DNA of 33,158 nt from Nocardiaceae bacterium (GTDB lineage Bacteria > Actinomycetota > Actinomycetes > Mycobacteriales > Mycobacteriaceae), in contig JAJFUQ010000134.1 of the NCBI GenBank assembly GCA_021372355.1, positions 1 through 33,158 of the forward strand, written 5' to 3'. Positions 6,916 through 14,610 of this stretch are shown here, piece after piece. The translations under genes were made by a program, and so were the position numbers. The notes beneath the pieces were generated by a model. That model was not told where the DNA came from. It searched no databases and saw only the letters and a list, made by a program, of their open reading frames with translations. Numbering within the stretch: position 1 is the stretch's first letter; each line of letters opens with the position of its first letter.

Positions 6916-8058
6916 GTGAGTGCGGAGACGACGTCAGCGGTCCGAATCGGTCCATATCCGGTTGATCCGCCGGTCGTGCTCGCCCCCATGGCCGGCATCA
7001 CCAACCTCGCATTCCGCAAGCTTTGTCGCGAATTCGGAAGTCGCACCGCCATTTACGTGTGCGAGATGATCACCGCGCGCGCTGTGGTCGAACGCAACGA
7101 GAAGACGTTGCACATGATGTCGTTCGACGCCGACGAACACCCGCGATCGATGCAGCTGTACGGCGTCGACCCGAAGACTCTCAGCGAAGCCGTTCGAATC
7201 ATCATCGGCGAGGGCTGGGCCGACCACATCGACGTCAACCTCGGCTGCCCGGTCCCGAAGGTCACCCGCCTCGGCGGCGGCGCCGCCCTCCCCTACAAGC
7301 GCCGCCTCTTCGCCGAGATCGTTCGCGCGATGGTCGCGGTCGCCGAGCCGGCGGGCGTTCCCGTGACCTTCAAATTCCGCATCGGCATCGACGACGATCA
7401 CAAGACGTTCCTCAGCACCGGACTCATCGCCGAAGCCGAAGGCGCGGCCGCCGTCGCACTGCACGCCCGCACGGCTGCCCAGCGCTACTCCGGCACTGCT
7501 GACTGGTCGGCGATCGCTGCACTCAAGGAAGCCGTCACCACCATCCCGGTCCTCGGAAATGGCGACATCTTCTCCGCGGCAGACGCGGTCAAGATGATGG
7601 ACCAGACCGGCTGCGACGGCGTCGTCGTCGGACGCGGTTGCCTCGGCCGCCCGTGGCTGTTCGCCGAACTGTCCGCAGCGCTGCGCGGTGAACCGTTGCC
7701 GACGCCGCCGAACCTCGGCGAAGTCTCCACGATCCTCCATCGCCATGCGGTCCTGCTTGCCGAGCACCACGGCGAGGACAAGGGCCTGCGCGACCTCCGC
7801 AAGCACATGGCCTGGTACCTCATGGGATTCCCGGTCGGCGCCGATCTTCGACGTTCCTTCGCGTCGGTCTCGACGGTCGCCGAACTCGAGGACCTCATCA
7901 CCCGACTCGACCCCGAGGTCCCCTTCCCGTCCGAGGCCGAGGGTCCGCGCGGTCGCCAGGGCTCCCCGGGCAAGGTGGCGCTCCCCCACGGCTGGCTCGA
8001 CGATCCGGACGACGTCTGCGTCCCGACCGCGGCCGACGTCATGCACAGCGGCGGCTGA
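6910..8058 (+). CDS. dus: tRNA-dihydrouridine synthase, DusB-like
   Basis: 382 aa FMN-dependent TIM-barrel enzyme that reduces uridine to dihydrouridine in the D-loop of tRNAs. The start of the domain is VVLAPMAGITN, and the catalytic-cysteine motif is DVNLGCPVPKV with Cys113. It continues with KFRIG, ALHARTAAQRYSGTADW (substrate/tRNA contact), NGDIFS and VVVGRGCLGRPWLF, which completes the FMN phosphate site. The start is uncertain: GTG 6910 lies inside a hairpin stem, and GTG 6916 gives a product two residues shorter. It corresponds to Rv0823c. Its stop overlaps the start of the next gene by one base (TGATG), so the pair is translationally coupled. Confidence 0.95.
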   Translation: MQVSAETTSAVRIGPYPVDPPVVLAPMAGITNLAFRKLCREFGSRTAIYVCEMITARAVVERNEKTLHMMSFDADEHPRSMQLYGVDPKTLSEAVRIIIGEGWADHIDVNLGCPVPKVTRLGGGAALPYKRRLFAEIVRAMVAVAEPAGVPVTFKFRIGIDDDHKTFLSTGLIAEAEGAAAVALHARTAAQRYSGTADWSAIAALKEAVTTIPVLGNGDIFSAADAVKMMDQTGCDGVVVGRGCLGRPWLFAELSAALRGEPLPTPPNLGEVSTILHRHAVLLAEHHGEDKGLRDLRKHMAWYLMGFPVGADLRRSFASVSTVAELEDLITRLDPEVPFPSEAEGPRGRQGSPGKVALPHGWLDDPDDVCVPTAADVMHSGG

Positions 8059-9623
8059 TGCCGGAGAACGGGGCTCCTCGGGAGCACACTCCTACCTCCA
8101 CGAAACCTGCACCTCGTGTTCTCCTTCCGCGGCTGTCGCCACGGCATTCACGGGCCCGCAATCGACCGGTGCGCGCCGTCGGGCGATTCTTCGTGGCTTT
8201 CGTTTCGGTCGTCGTGCTGTTCGGCACCGGCGCACTGTGGATGTTCAAGTCGCACACGGACCGGTCGTTCACGCAGGTCTCAGCGCTCGAGGAGGTATCC
8301 CCTGACATCGTCGCCCCGGAGACCCAACTCGGCGACGAGAACTTCCTCATCGTGGGCACCGACAGCCGTGCGGGAGCGAACGGAGAGGTCGGCGCCGGGA
8401 CCGAGGCCGACGTCGAAGGTGCCCGCTCGGACGTCATGATGGTCGTCCACATCCCGTCCGACCGCAGCCGGGTGGTCGTGGTGAACTTCCCGCGCGACCT
8501 CGAGATCGACCGGCCGACCTGCAAATCGTGGGACAACAGTGCGGCGGTCTACAGCGATCAGGAAGTCTCGCCGGAGGACCAGGTCAAGCTCAACTCGGCC
8601 TACCAACTCGGCGGCCCCAAGTGCCTCGTCCGCGTCATTCAGCGACTCACAGGTCTGCGCATCGGGCACTTCGTGGGCACGGATTTCGCTGGCTTCGAGA
8701 AGATGGTCGACACGATCGGCGGTGTCGAGTTGTGTACGACCGAACCGCTCATCGACGGCGAACTCGGGCCGGTCCTCGAACAGACCGGACGGCAGATCGT
8801 CTCCGGCTCGGTCGCCCTCAACTACGTCCGCGCGCGCACAATCGAGTCCGAGGGCACCGGCGACTACGGCCGCATCAAACGACAGCAACTGTTCCTCAGC
8901 TCACTGCTTCGTTCGGTGCTTTCCCAGAAGGTCCTGCTCGACCCGCAGCGGCTGAACGGCTTCATCGCCGCGTTCACCGAGAACACGTTCGTCGAAAAGG
9001 TCACCACCACAGACCTCTTCACACTCGCAACGTCGTTGCGCAACGTCGCTCCCGGAGCCGTCACGTTCATCACCGTGCCGACGTCAGGCACGTCCGAGTT
9101 TGGCAACGAGATCCCCCGCGTGCGCGACATCGCCACGATCTTTCAGGCGATCCGGACCAGCGCGCCGCTACCGGGCGAGTCCAACACGGCGAAGAAGTTC
9201 AACGACCGCGTCGACTACCTCGACGCGGTCGAACCCGGAACCGTGTCGGTGTCGATCTCGAACGCCTCCGGCAACTCGAACACTGGTCAGGATGTCGGCG
9301 AGAGTCTCGCCGACCTCGGCTTCGGCGTCTCCGGAATCAGCGGCTACAGCGGGACAAGCGCCCGCACCCTGGTCCGCTTCGCGCCCGAATACGAGGCGGA
9401 AGCGCTGACCCTCGCCTCGACGCTTCCGGGTGCCGTCCTGGTCCGCGTCAGCGAGCCAGAGGTTCCGATCGAGCTGGTGATCGGCTCGGATTTCCTTGGT
9501 CAACCCAAGAGCCCAGCGAAGCCGGGCACGGTGATCCGGGCCACGATTGTTGACGAGGAAACCGCAAACGATCTACCGCCCGATTTGTCCTATACGAACG
9601 CTGCTGACGAAACCTGCGCCTGA
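8058..9623 (+). CDS. LytR-CpsA-Psr (LCP) family cell-wall ligase
   Basis: 521 aa. A basic cytoplasmic N-terminus is followed by one membrane helix (about 43-63), an extracytoplasmic LCP catalytic domain (about 95-290) and a LytR_C domain (about 390-480). LCP proteins transfer undecaprenyl-linked polymers to peptidoglycan; in Mycobacteriales they attach arabinogalactan. Visible catalytic and lipid-binding landmarks are LIVGTDSRAG, ARSDVMMVVHI, VVNFPRDLEI, KLNSAYQLGG, LNYVRART and DYGRIKRQQLFL, with the conserved Arg and Asp residues present. It is coupled to dus (TGATG overlap) and corresponds to Rv0822c. Which polymer it transfers cannot be told from the sequence. Confidence 0.94.
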   Translation: MPENGAPREHTPTSTKPAPRVLLPRLSPRHSRARNRPVRAVGRFFVAFVSVVVLFGTGALWMFKSHTDRSFTQVSALEEVSPDIVAPETQLGDENFLIVGTDSRAGANGEVGAGTEADVEGARSDVMMVVHIPSDRSRVVVVNFPRDLEIDRPTCKSWDNSAAVYSDQEVSPEDQVKLNSAYQLGGPKCLVRVIQRLTGLRIGHFVGTDFAGFEKMVDTIGGVELCTTEPLIDGELGPVLEQTGRQIVSGSVALNYVRARTIESEGTGDYGRIKRQQLFLSSLLRSVLSQKVLLDPQRLNGFIAAFTENTFVEKVTTTDLFTLATSLRNVAPGAVTFITVPTSGTSEFGNEIPRVRDIATIFQAIRTSAPLPGESNTAKKFNDRVDYLDAVEPGTVSVSISNASGNSNTGQDVGESLADLGFGVSGISGYSGTSARTLVRFAPEYEAEALTLASTLPGAVLVRVSEPEVPIELVIGSDFLGQPKSPAKPGTVIRATIVDEETANDLPPDLSYTNAADETCA

Positions 9624-9643
9624 CCTGGACAAATCCGCACCAT

Positions 9644-9676
9644 GTTCACGCTTGATTCAACGTGTGCTCACCATTG
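9644..9676 (+). promoter_or_regulatory. PHO-box-like direct repeats upstream of phoU
   Basis: Three 11-bp-spaced units read GTTCACG (9644), ATTCAAC (9655) and GCTCACC (9666). The spacing and consensus match actinobacterial PhoP/RegX3 direct-repeat units (GTTCACC plus 4 nt). They lie 30 nt before phoU and just upstream of its candidate -10. The match is weaker than at pstS; binding is inferred. Confidence 0.55.
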
Positions 9677-9693
9677 AGACATCCGGCTACGAC

Positions 9694-9699
9694 TAATGT
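9694..9699 (+). promoter_or_regulatory. Candidate phoU -10 element (leaderless start)
   Basis: TAATGT fits the actinobacterial TANNNT -10 and ends 6 nt before ATG 9706, which would place the transcript start on the start codon. No Shine-Dalgarno sequence is present, which agrees with a leaderless mRNA. Confidence 0.5.
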
Positions 9700-9705
9700 G
9701 GATGT

Positions 9706-10359
9706 ATGCGTGTAGTGCTCAATGAGCGGTTAAGCGAGCTCGGCGGGATTCTCGGCCAGATGGTTTCGATGGCTGGGTCCCTGATGGAGCAGGCTACCCA
9801 GTCTCTTCTCCAGGCAGACCTCGCCGTCGCCGAGACCGTCATCACCGAATACGACAAACTCGCCGGCCTGTCCCATCGCGGCGAAGAGCGGGCGATGTCC
9901 CTCCTCGCCCGTCAGGCTCCGGTGGCGACCGACCTCCGCTCGGTGATCTCGGCAATCCAGATCATCGCCGACATCGAGCGAATGGGCGCGCTCGCCCTGC
10001 ATGTCGCGCAGGCAACTCGCCGCCGGCACCCGAACCACGTGCTGCCCGAGGAAGTCAACGGCTACTTCTCCGAGATGGGCAAGATCGCGGTCGGCCTCGC
10101 CGCCCAGGCGAAGGAAGTCCTCGAGACACGCAACACCGAACTCGCGGCTCGTCTCTCCGAAGAGGACGACGCGATGGACGACCTGCACAACCACCTCTTC
10201 ACGCTGATGATGGACCGCGAGTGGAAGCACAGCGCGGCCGAGGCGGTCGACGTCGCTCTGCTGGGCCGCTACTACGAGCGGTTCGCCGACCACGCCGTCG
10301 AGGTGGGCCGTCGGGTCATCTTCCTCGTGACCGGCCACCTGCCGATTCCGACGGACTAG
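9706..10359 (+). CDS. phoU: Phosphate signalling protein PhoU (PhoY2-like)
   Basis: 217 aa, the normal PhoU length, made of two three-helix PhoU repeats. The metal-binding helices are recognisable: [22 protein letters not shown] (about 84-105) and [22 protein letters not shown] (about 186-207), with the E/D-xxx-D/R patterns typical of PhoU. It links the Pst transporter to the phosphate-sensing histidine kinase (SenX3 in mycobacteria) and is needed for repression when phosphate is plentiful. It faces the pst operon tail to tail and corresponds to Rv0821c (phoY2). A PHO-box-like element upstream suggests it is part of the phosphate-starvation regulon itself. Confidence 0.96.
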   Translation: MRVVLNERLSELGGILGQMVSMAGSLMEQATQSLLQADLAVAETVITEYDKLAGLSHRGEERAMSLLARQAPVATDLRSVISAIQIIADIERMGALALHVAQATRRRHPNHVLPEEVNGYFSEMGKIAVGLAAQAKEVLETRNTELAARLSEEDDAMDDLHNHLFTLMMDREWKHSAAEAVDVALLGRYYERFADHAVEVGRRVIFLVTGHLPIPTD

Positions 10360-10382
10360 TCGGGACGGCCCGGCCCGAAAAG

Positions 10383-10438
10383 CTGGCGATTCAGGCGTCG
10401 ATCCACCGGATCGGCGCCTGTTTTGCTTCAATCGCCAG
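10383..10438 (+). terminator. phoU terminator with nested outer dyad
   Basis: The inner hairpin has 13-bp arms (10392-10404 and 10408-10420, one G-T mismatch, loop ACC) followed by TTTT (10421-10424), a standard intrinsic terminator. It is flanked by a second perfect 9-bp dyad, CTGGCGATT (10383-10391) with AATCGCCAG (10430-10438), so the whole region can fold into one longer bulged stem. Confidence 0.85.
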
Positions 10439-10462
10439 TGTTTCGGGCCTAAACAGACGAAA

Positions 10463-10486
10463 GCCCAGCCCCAATCGGGACTGGGC
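10463..10486 (-). terminator. pst operon terminator
   Basis: GCCCAG/CTGGGC and CCC/GGG pair around an AATC loop with one mismatch. Read on the minus strand, the stem is followed by the T-rich CTTTCGTCTGTTT. It lies 18 nt after the pstB stop and faces the phoU terminator. Confidence 0.75.
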
Positions 10487-10503
10487 CTTCTCTCGCCTGG
10501 TGG

Positions 10504-11280
10504 TTATCCGAAGCGACCCGAGATGTAGTCCTCGGTGGCTTTGACCTTCGGGTTCGAGAAGATCGTCTCGGTGTCATCGATCTCGATGAGCCGGCCGGGC
10601 TTGCCCTGCGCCTCGAGGTTTAAGAACGCCGTCTGGTCGCTCACCCGCGCAGCCTGCTGCATGTTGTGCGTGACGATGACGATCGTGTAGTTCTGCTTGA
10701 GCTCGGTGATGAGGTCCTCGATCGCCAGCGTGGAGATCGGGTCCAGCGCCTAACACGGCTCGTCCATGAGAAGCACGTCCGGCTCGACCGCGATGGCTCG
10801 AGCGATGCAGAGACGCTGCTGCTGACCACCGGACAGTCCGCCGCCGGGCTTGTCCAGACGGTCCTTGACCTCGTTCCAGAGGTTCGCACCGCGAAGCGAC
10901 CTCTCGGCGACCTCGTCGAGCTTCTTCCGGTCCTTCACACCAGCGAGGCGCAGGCCGGCCACGACGTTGTCCTTGATCGACATCGTCGGGAACGGGTTCG
11001 GGCGCTGGAACACCATGCCGATGGTCCGGCGGACACCGACCGCGTCGACGTCGGGAGCGTAGATGTCTTCGCCGTCGAGCAGGATCGAACCTTCGACGCG
11101 GGCACCCGGGGTGACCTCGTGCATGCGGTTGAGCGAGCGGAGAACGGTCGACTTACCGCAACCCGACGGACCGATGAAGGCGGTGACGTTGCGCGGCGGA
11201 ACCGACATCGTCACGTCCGACACGGCGTGGAAGGCGCTGTAGTAGATGTTGACGTCTTTGAGATCAAGGCGTTTGACCAT
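10504..11280 (-). pseudogene. pstB: Phosphate ABC transporter ATPase PstB, interrupted by in-frame TAG
   Basis: The full frame is 258 codons, the usual PstB length. Walker [10 protein letters not shown] (37-45), the Q-loop FQRPNPFP and the signature LSGGQQQR are intact. Codon 177 (10750-10752 on +, TAG on -) interrupts the Walker B/D-loop between LLMDEPC and ALDPIST, exactly where PstB proteins have Ser. The frame then continues perfectly through [21 protein letters not shown] and the C-terminal [12 protein letters not shown] single base (TCG to TAG) explains it. A second unusual codon, TTA (10621-10623), stands where the family has Phe (TTC). Both are G-to-T changes on the plus strand. The 176-aa fragment would lack the D-loop and H-loop and could not hydrolyse ATP normally. 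A true null allele, a strain-specific mutation or a sequencing error are all possible. It is the orthologue of PhoT (Rv0820). Confidence 0.9.
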
Positions 11281-11324
11281 GGTATTTCCTATCTAGTGGA
11301 ACCAGCCGGGGCGGGTTCTCAGGT

Positions 11325-12242
11325 CTAGCGAGTCTTCGGAGCGAGCAGTCGCGACGCGAGCGCGGCCAGGCCGCTGAGCGCTGCGATGAGAAGAATCAGC
11401 GTGAGGGCGGTACCCCAGATACGCAGATCGCCGGCGGCTTCGGAGTTGGCTCGTTCGGTGAAGATGAGCAGCGGCAGCGAGGCCATGTTGCCGTCAAAGA
11501 TGTCGAAGTTGATCGACTTGCTGTATCCGACGAGGACCAGCACCGGCGCGGTTTCACCCATGACACGGGCGGTCGCCATCAGCACACCGCTGATGATTCC
11601 GGAGATCGCGGTCGGCAGAACGACCTTGACGATCGTCTTCCACTTCGGGATGCCGAGCGCGTACGACGCCTCGCGGAGCGAGTCGGGCACGAGCTTGAGC
11701 ATTTCCTCGGTGCTTCGCACGACGACCGGCAGCATGAGCAGAACCAGCGCGAACGAGACGGCGAGGCCGCTTCGGCCGAAGCCCATCGTCGCGATCCAGG
11801 CCGCGAACACGAACATCGCGGCGACGATCGACGGCACACCGGCGAGAACGTCAACGGTGAACGTGGTGACCTTGGCAAAGCGTCCGCGTCCGTATTCGAC
11901 GAGGTAGATGCCGCACATGATGCCGAGCGGCACCGAGATGAGCGCCGCGATTCCGGCCTGGACGAACGTTCCATAGATCGCGTGGTAGACACCGCCGCCG
12001 AAGTCTTCCGGCAGCACGCCCTTCATCGAGTGCGTCCACCAGTCGACGCTGATGAGCGCGGAATAGCCACGCTCGATGACGGTGAAGAGAACCCACACGA
12101 GCGGGACCAGGGCGATGCCGAAGCACACCATGAACGCCGCAGTGGCGATGTTGTTCTTGACCTTGCGAGAAGGACTTGTCGATTGGAACGTCGGCTTCTT
12201 GACCGGACGATCCATCGTGGAGATCGTGGTGGTGGTAGCCAT
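11325..12242 (-). CDS. pstA: Phosphate ABC transporter permease PstA
   Basis: 305 aa from ATG 12242; the open frame extends further upstream but only into pstC. It is the second membrane subunit of the high-affinity phosphate importer. The N-terminal cytoplasmic tail precedes the first helix (NIATAAFMVCFGIALVPLVW). The binding-protein-dependent permease domain (about 75-290) contains SVPLGIMCGIYLVEYG, VDVLAGVPSIVAAMFV, and the EAA coupling loop LREASYALGIPKWKTIVKVVLP, ending ATARVMGETAPVL. Its start overlaps the pstC stop by one base (TGATG on the minus strand), so the two permeases are translationally coupled. It is followed by the broken pstB. Confidence 0.96.
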   Translation of the reverse strand: MATTTTISTMDRPVKKPTFQSTSPSRKVKNNIATAAFMVCFGIALVPLVWVLFTVIERGYSALISVDWWTHSMKGVLPEDFGGGVYHAIYGTFVQAGIAALISVPLGIMCGIYLVEYGRGRFAKVTTFTVDVLAGVPSIVAAMFVFAAWIATMGFGRSGLAVSFALVLLMLPVVVRSTEEMLKLVPDSLREASYALGIPKWKTIVKVVLPTAISGIISGVLMATARVMGETAPVLVLVGYSKSINFDIFDGNMASLPLLIFTERANSEAAGDLRIWGTALTLILLIAALSGLAALASRLLAPKTR

Positions 12243-13213
12243 CAGCCATTCACCTTTCCGCCGGCCACGAATCGCGCTGCCGCGTTCACCACGAAGGTGA
12301 GCATGAAGAGCACGAAACCAGCCGCAATGTATGCACCCGTCGGCAACGGCGAGGAGAACTCGGCGGCCGCGGAGGCGATCTTGGAGGCGAACGTGTAGCC
12401 GCCGTCGAAGACCGACCAATGTCCGGCGGTGACCGCGGTGCGCAGGATGATGAGGACCGCGACGGTCTCACCGAGCGCACGGCCGAGGCCGAGCATCGAG
12501 GCCGCGATCATTCCGCTTCGGCCGTACGGGAGGACGGTCATCCGGATGACTTCCCACTTCGTGGCGCCGAGCGCCAGCGCAGCTTCGACGTGTTCCGTCG
12601 GAGTCTGGCGGAAGACTTCGCGGGTGACCGACGTGATGATCGGGATGATCATGACGGCCAGGACGATCCCGGCCGTGAAGATCGTGCCGCCACCGGTCAG
12701 CGAGACGTTTCCTGCCTTGAACAGGAAGAGCCAACCGAAGGCGTCATTGAAGAACTGGGCGACCGGCTCGAGCCTCGGAGCGAGGATCAAGATTCCCCAG
12801 AGACCGAACACGATCGACGGCACTGCGGCGAGCAGGTCGATGACGAGCGAGAACGGCCGAGCCATGCGCTTCGGCGCGTACTGCGTCAGGAAGATTGCGA
12901 TACCCAGCGAGACCGGCACGGCGATGACCAGCGCGACGATCGAGCTGAGCACCGTGACCATGAACAGGTCGGCAACACCGAAGTTCAGGTCGTTCTCGTT
13001 GTTGGTCGAGAACTCCGAACTCGTCAGGAAGTTCGCGTGGTTCGCAAGGAGCGACGGCCACGCCTTGATGAAGAGGAACAGTGCGATCAAGGCGATCGCG
13101 GAGACGATCAGAACACCTGATCCGGTGGCAAGGCCACTGAAGATCCGCTCCCCGAGGTGCTTCTGGGGCTGGGCCGAAATCTTCTTCGCGGCAACTGGGG
13201 TCGCGTCTGGCAT
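12242..13213 (-). CDS. pstC: Phosphate ABC transporter permease PstC
   Basis: 323 aa from ATG 13213. In-frame upstream ATGs (13249 and 13303) would give longer forms, but 13249 lies inside a hairpin stem. The protein begins with a short basic tail, then about six membrane helices. The periplasmic segment with [22 protein letters not shown] is typical of Pst[19 protein letters not shown] and the EAA loop [20 protein letters not shown] mark the permease domain, followed by [12 protein letters not shown]. It pairs with PstA in the membrane. The gene lies 125 nt downstream of pstS, separated by a strong hairpin. Confidence 0.95.
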   Translation of the reverse strand: MPDATPVAAKKISAQPQKHLGERIFSGLATGSGVLIVSAIALIALFLFIKAWPSLLANHANFLTSSEFSTNNENDLNFGVADLFMVTVLSSIVALVIAVPVSLGIAIFLTQYAPKRMARPFSLVIDLLAAVPSIVFGLWGILILAPRLEPVAQFFNDAFGWLFLFKAGNVSLTGGGTIFTAGIVLAVMIIPIITSVTREVFRQTPTEHVEAALALGATKWEVIRMTVLPYGRSGMIAASMLGLGRALGETVAVLIILRTAVTAGHWSVFDGGYTFASKIASAAAEFSSPLPTGAYIAAGFVLFMLTFVVNAAARFVAGGKVNG

Positions 13214-13238
13214 AAGGTTCAGGTTATCCGTTCCCCGC

Positions 13239-13271
13239 CCGGAGGCCATCTCGTTCAGAGATGGCCCCCGG
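13239..13271 (-). repeat. Strong hairpin between pstS and pstC
   Basis: GGCCATCTC (13244-13252) and GAGATGGCC (13258-13266) pair perfectly around GTTCA, extended by CCGG/CCGG (13239-13242 and 13268-13271) across one A-C mismatch. No T-run follows on the minus strand. It probably works as a partial attenuator or a 3'-end stabiliser for pstS mRNA, letting the binding protein be made in excess of the permease. Confidence 0.75.
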
Positions 13272-13337
13272 TTCGGAGTCACGTGGGTTCGGGTCGACAT
13301 CAACGGTCCGATCGCACTGTTCTACTTCGAATTTCGA

Positions 13338-14429
13338 TCAGGAGATAGCTGCGATTGCAGCTTCCAGCTTGGCCTTGAAGGCCTCCGGAAGTGCGACGTA
13401 GCCCTCACCCGGGTTACCAGCGGCAGCAGCGGTCAGGAATGCCTTGACGGCCTTCGCGACGTTGGCGTCCGCGTACTTCGAGCACACGATCTCGTAGGTG
13501 GCGAGCATGATCGGGTACGCGCCAACGGTGGTCGGCTTGTAGAACGACGCGGTGTCGAGAACGAGGTCGTTGCCCTCACCCTTGATCTTGACGCTGTCGA
13601 CAGCCTTGGCAGCCGAGTCATTGGTCAGCTCGACCGGGTCCGGACCAGCCGACGTGACGATCTTGGCAACGTTGAGGTCCTTGGCGAACGACCACTCCAT
13701 GTAGGAGATGGCACCCTCGGTGGACGAAACGGCAGACTTGACGCCGTCGCTCTTGTCCGCACCCTCGCCGACGCCGCCGCCGAAGGCCTTGCCCTTACCG
13801 GTGTAAGCGCCGTCCGAAGCCGCCGCGAGGTACTTCTGGAAGTTGTCGGTGGTGCCCGACTCGTCGCTACGGAAGACGACGACGATCGGCTTGTCCGGCA
13901 GGGTCTTGCCCTGGTTCAGCGCGGCGATGGCCGGGTCGTTCCACTTGGTGATCTCACCCTTGAAGATCTTGGCGAGAACCGGTCCGTCGAAGGCGACGCC
14001 CTCGACACCCGGGAGGTTGTACGCAACCGCGATCGGGCCGAAGACCGTCGGGAGGTTCCAGGCGTCGCTACCGCAACGCTCCTTCGCCTTCTCGATCTCA
14101 CCCTTGTCTGCGTTGAGCGGCGAGTCCGAGCCCGCGAAGTCGGTCAGGCCGGCGAGGAAGTCGGAGACACCCTGGCCCGAGCCGGTCGGGTTGTAGTCGA
14201 GGGTGTAGCCGTCGCACGAAGCCTCGTAGTTGGCGATGAATCGCTCCATGGCGTTCTTCTGGGCGCTCGAGCCGCTGGCGGCGAGCTTCTGCTTACCTGC
14301 GCAGATCTTGGCGTCAACGGTGTTACCGCCGTTGGCCGAGTTGGTGTTGTTGTCGCTGCCGCAGGCCGACAGGAGAAGGGCACCAGCAGCGAGGAGGCTG
14401 ACTGCTGCACCTGAACGCTTGATCTTCAC
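13338..14429 (-). CDS. pstS: Phosphate-binding lipoprotein PstS
   Basis: 363 aa from GTG 14429, chosen because AAGGA lies 5 nt upstream; the open frame runs on but without a signal. The N-terminus KIKRSGAAVSLLAAGALLLSAC is a lipoprotein signal with lipobox LSAC (Cys23), so the protein is anchored outside the membrane. Phosphate-binding landmarks are KLAASGSSAQKNAMERF, YNPTGSGQGVSDFLAGLTDFAGSDSPL, VVFRSDESGTTDNFQKYL and EGAISYMEWSFA. It captures phosphate for PstCAB. It heads the pstSCAB operon and has a four-unit PHO box upstream, so induction by phosphate starvation is expected. Confidence 0.97.
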   Translation of the reverse strand: MKIKRSGAAVSLLAAGALLLSACGSDNNTNSANGGNTVDAKICAGKQKLAASGSSAQKNAMERFIANYEASCDGYTLDYNPTGSGQGVSDFLAGLTDFAGSDSPLNADKGEIEKAKERCGSDAWNLPTVFGPIAVAYNLPGVEGVAFDGPVLAKIFKGEITKWNDPAIAALNQGKTLPDKPIVVVFRSDESGTTDNFQKYLAAASDGAYTGKGKAFGGGVGEGADKSDGVKSAVSSTEGAISYMEWSFAKDLNVAKIVTSAGPDPVELTNDSAAKAVDSVKIKGEGNDLVLDTASFYKPTTVGAYPIMLATYEIVCSKYADANVAKAVKAFLTAAAAGNPGEGYVALPEAFKAKLEAAIAAIS

Positions 14430-14513
14430 AGATGTCCTTAACGTTTGGGTGAGGCCGTGTGCCCCACCTATCCAGGGATATCGAAAGTTGTTCATCCCTG
14501 CTTGGGATCTTTT

Positions 14514-14530
14514 GCTTTCGATGAGAAAGC
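14514..14530 (-). repeat. Short dyad in the pstS leader/promoter region
   Basis: GCTTTC and GAAAGC form a perfect 6-bp dyad with loop GATGA, immediately downstream of the PHO box in the direction of pstS. It overlaps the candidate -10 (AAGCTA on +, 14527-14532, i.e. TAGCTT). It may be a leader hairpin or an operator; the sequence does not decide. Confidence 0.4.
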
Positions 14531-14541
14531 TAAGGAACGTC

Positions 14542-14581
14542 AATGAACGTGGAAGTGGTAAAAGCTGAACGGAAGGTGAAC
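14542..14581 (-). promoter_or_regulatory. PHO box (PhoP/RegX3-type direct repeats) of the pst operon
   Basis: Read on the minus strand, units at 11-bp spacing are GTTCACC, GTTCAGC, ACCACTT (degenerate) and GTTCATT. This matches the actinobacterial PHO box GTTCACC-N4. The last unit runs into TTGACG (14538-14543), a candidate -35. The element lies about 110-150 nt upstream of the pstS start, between mshD and pstS. Confidence 0.8.
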
Positions 14582-14610
14582 AGCAGATGTCTCCGCTGGT
14601 AGACCCGTTT

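Noticed and set aside
10750..10752. Programmed recoding of the pstB TAG
   Set aside because: There is no obvious selenocysteine, pyrrolysine or slippery-site context, and the codon replaces an ordinary Ser; a point mutation or sequence error is simpler.
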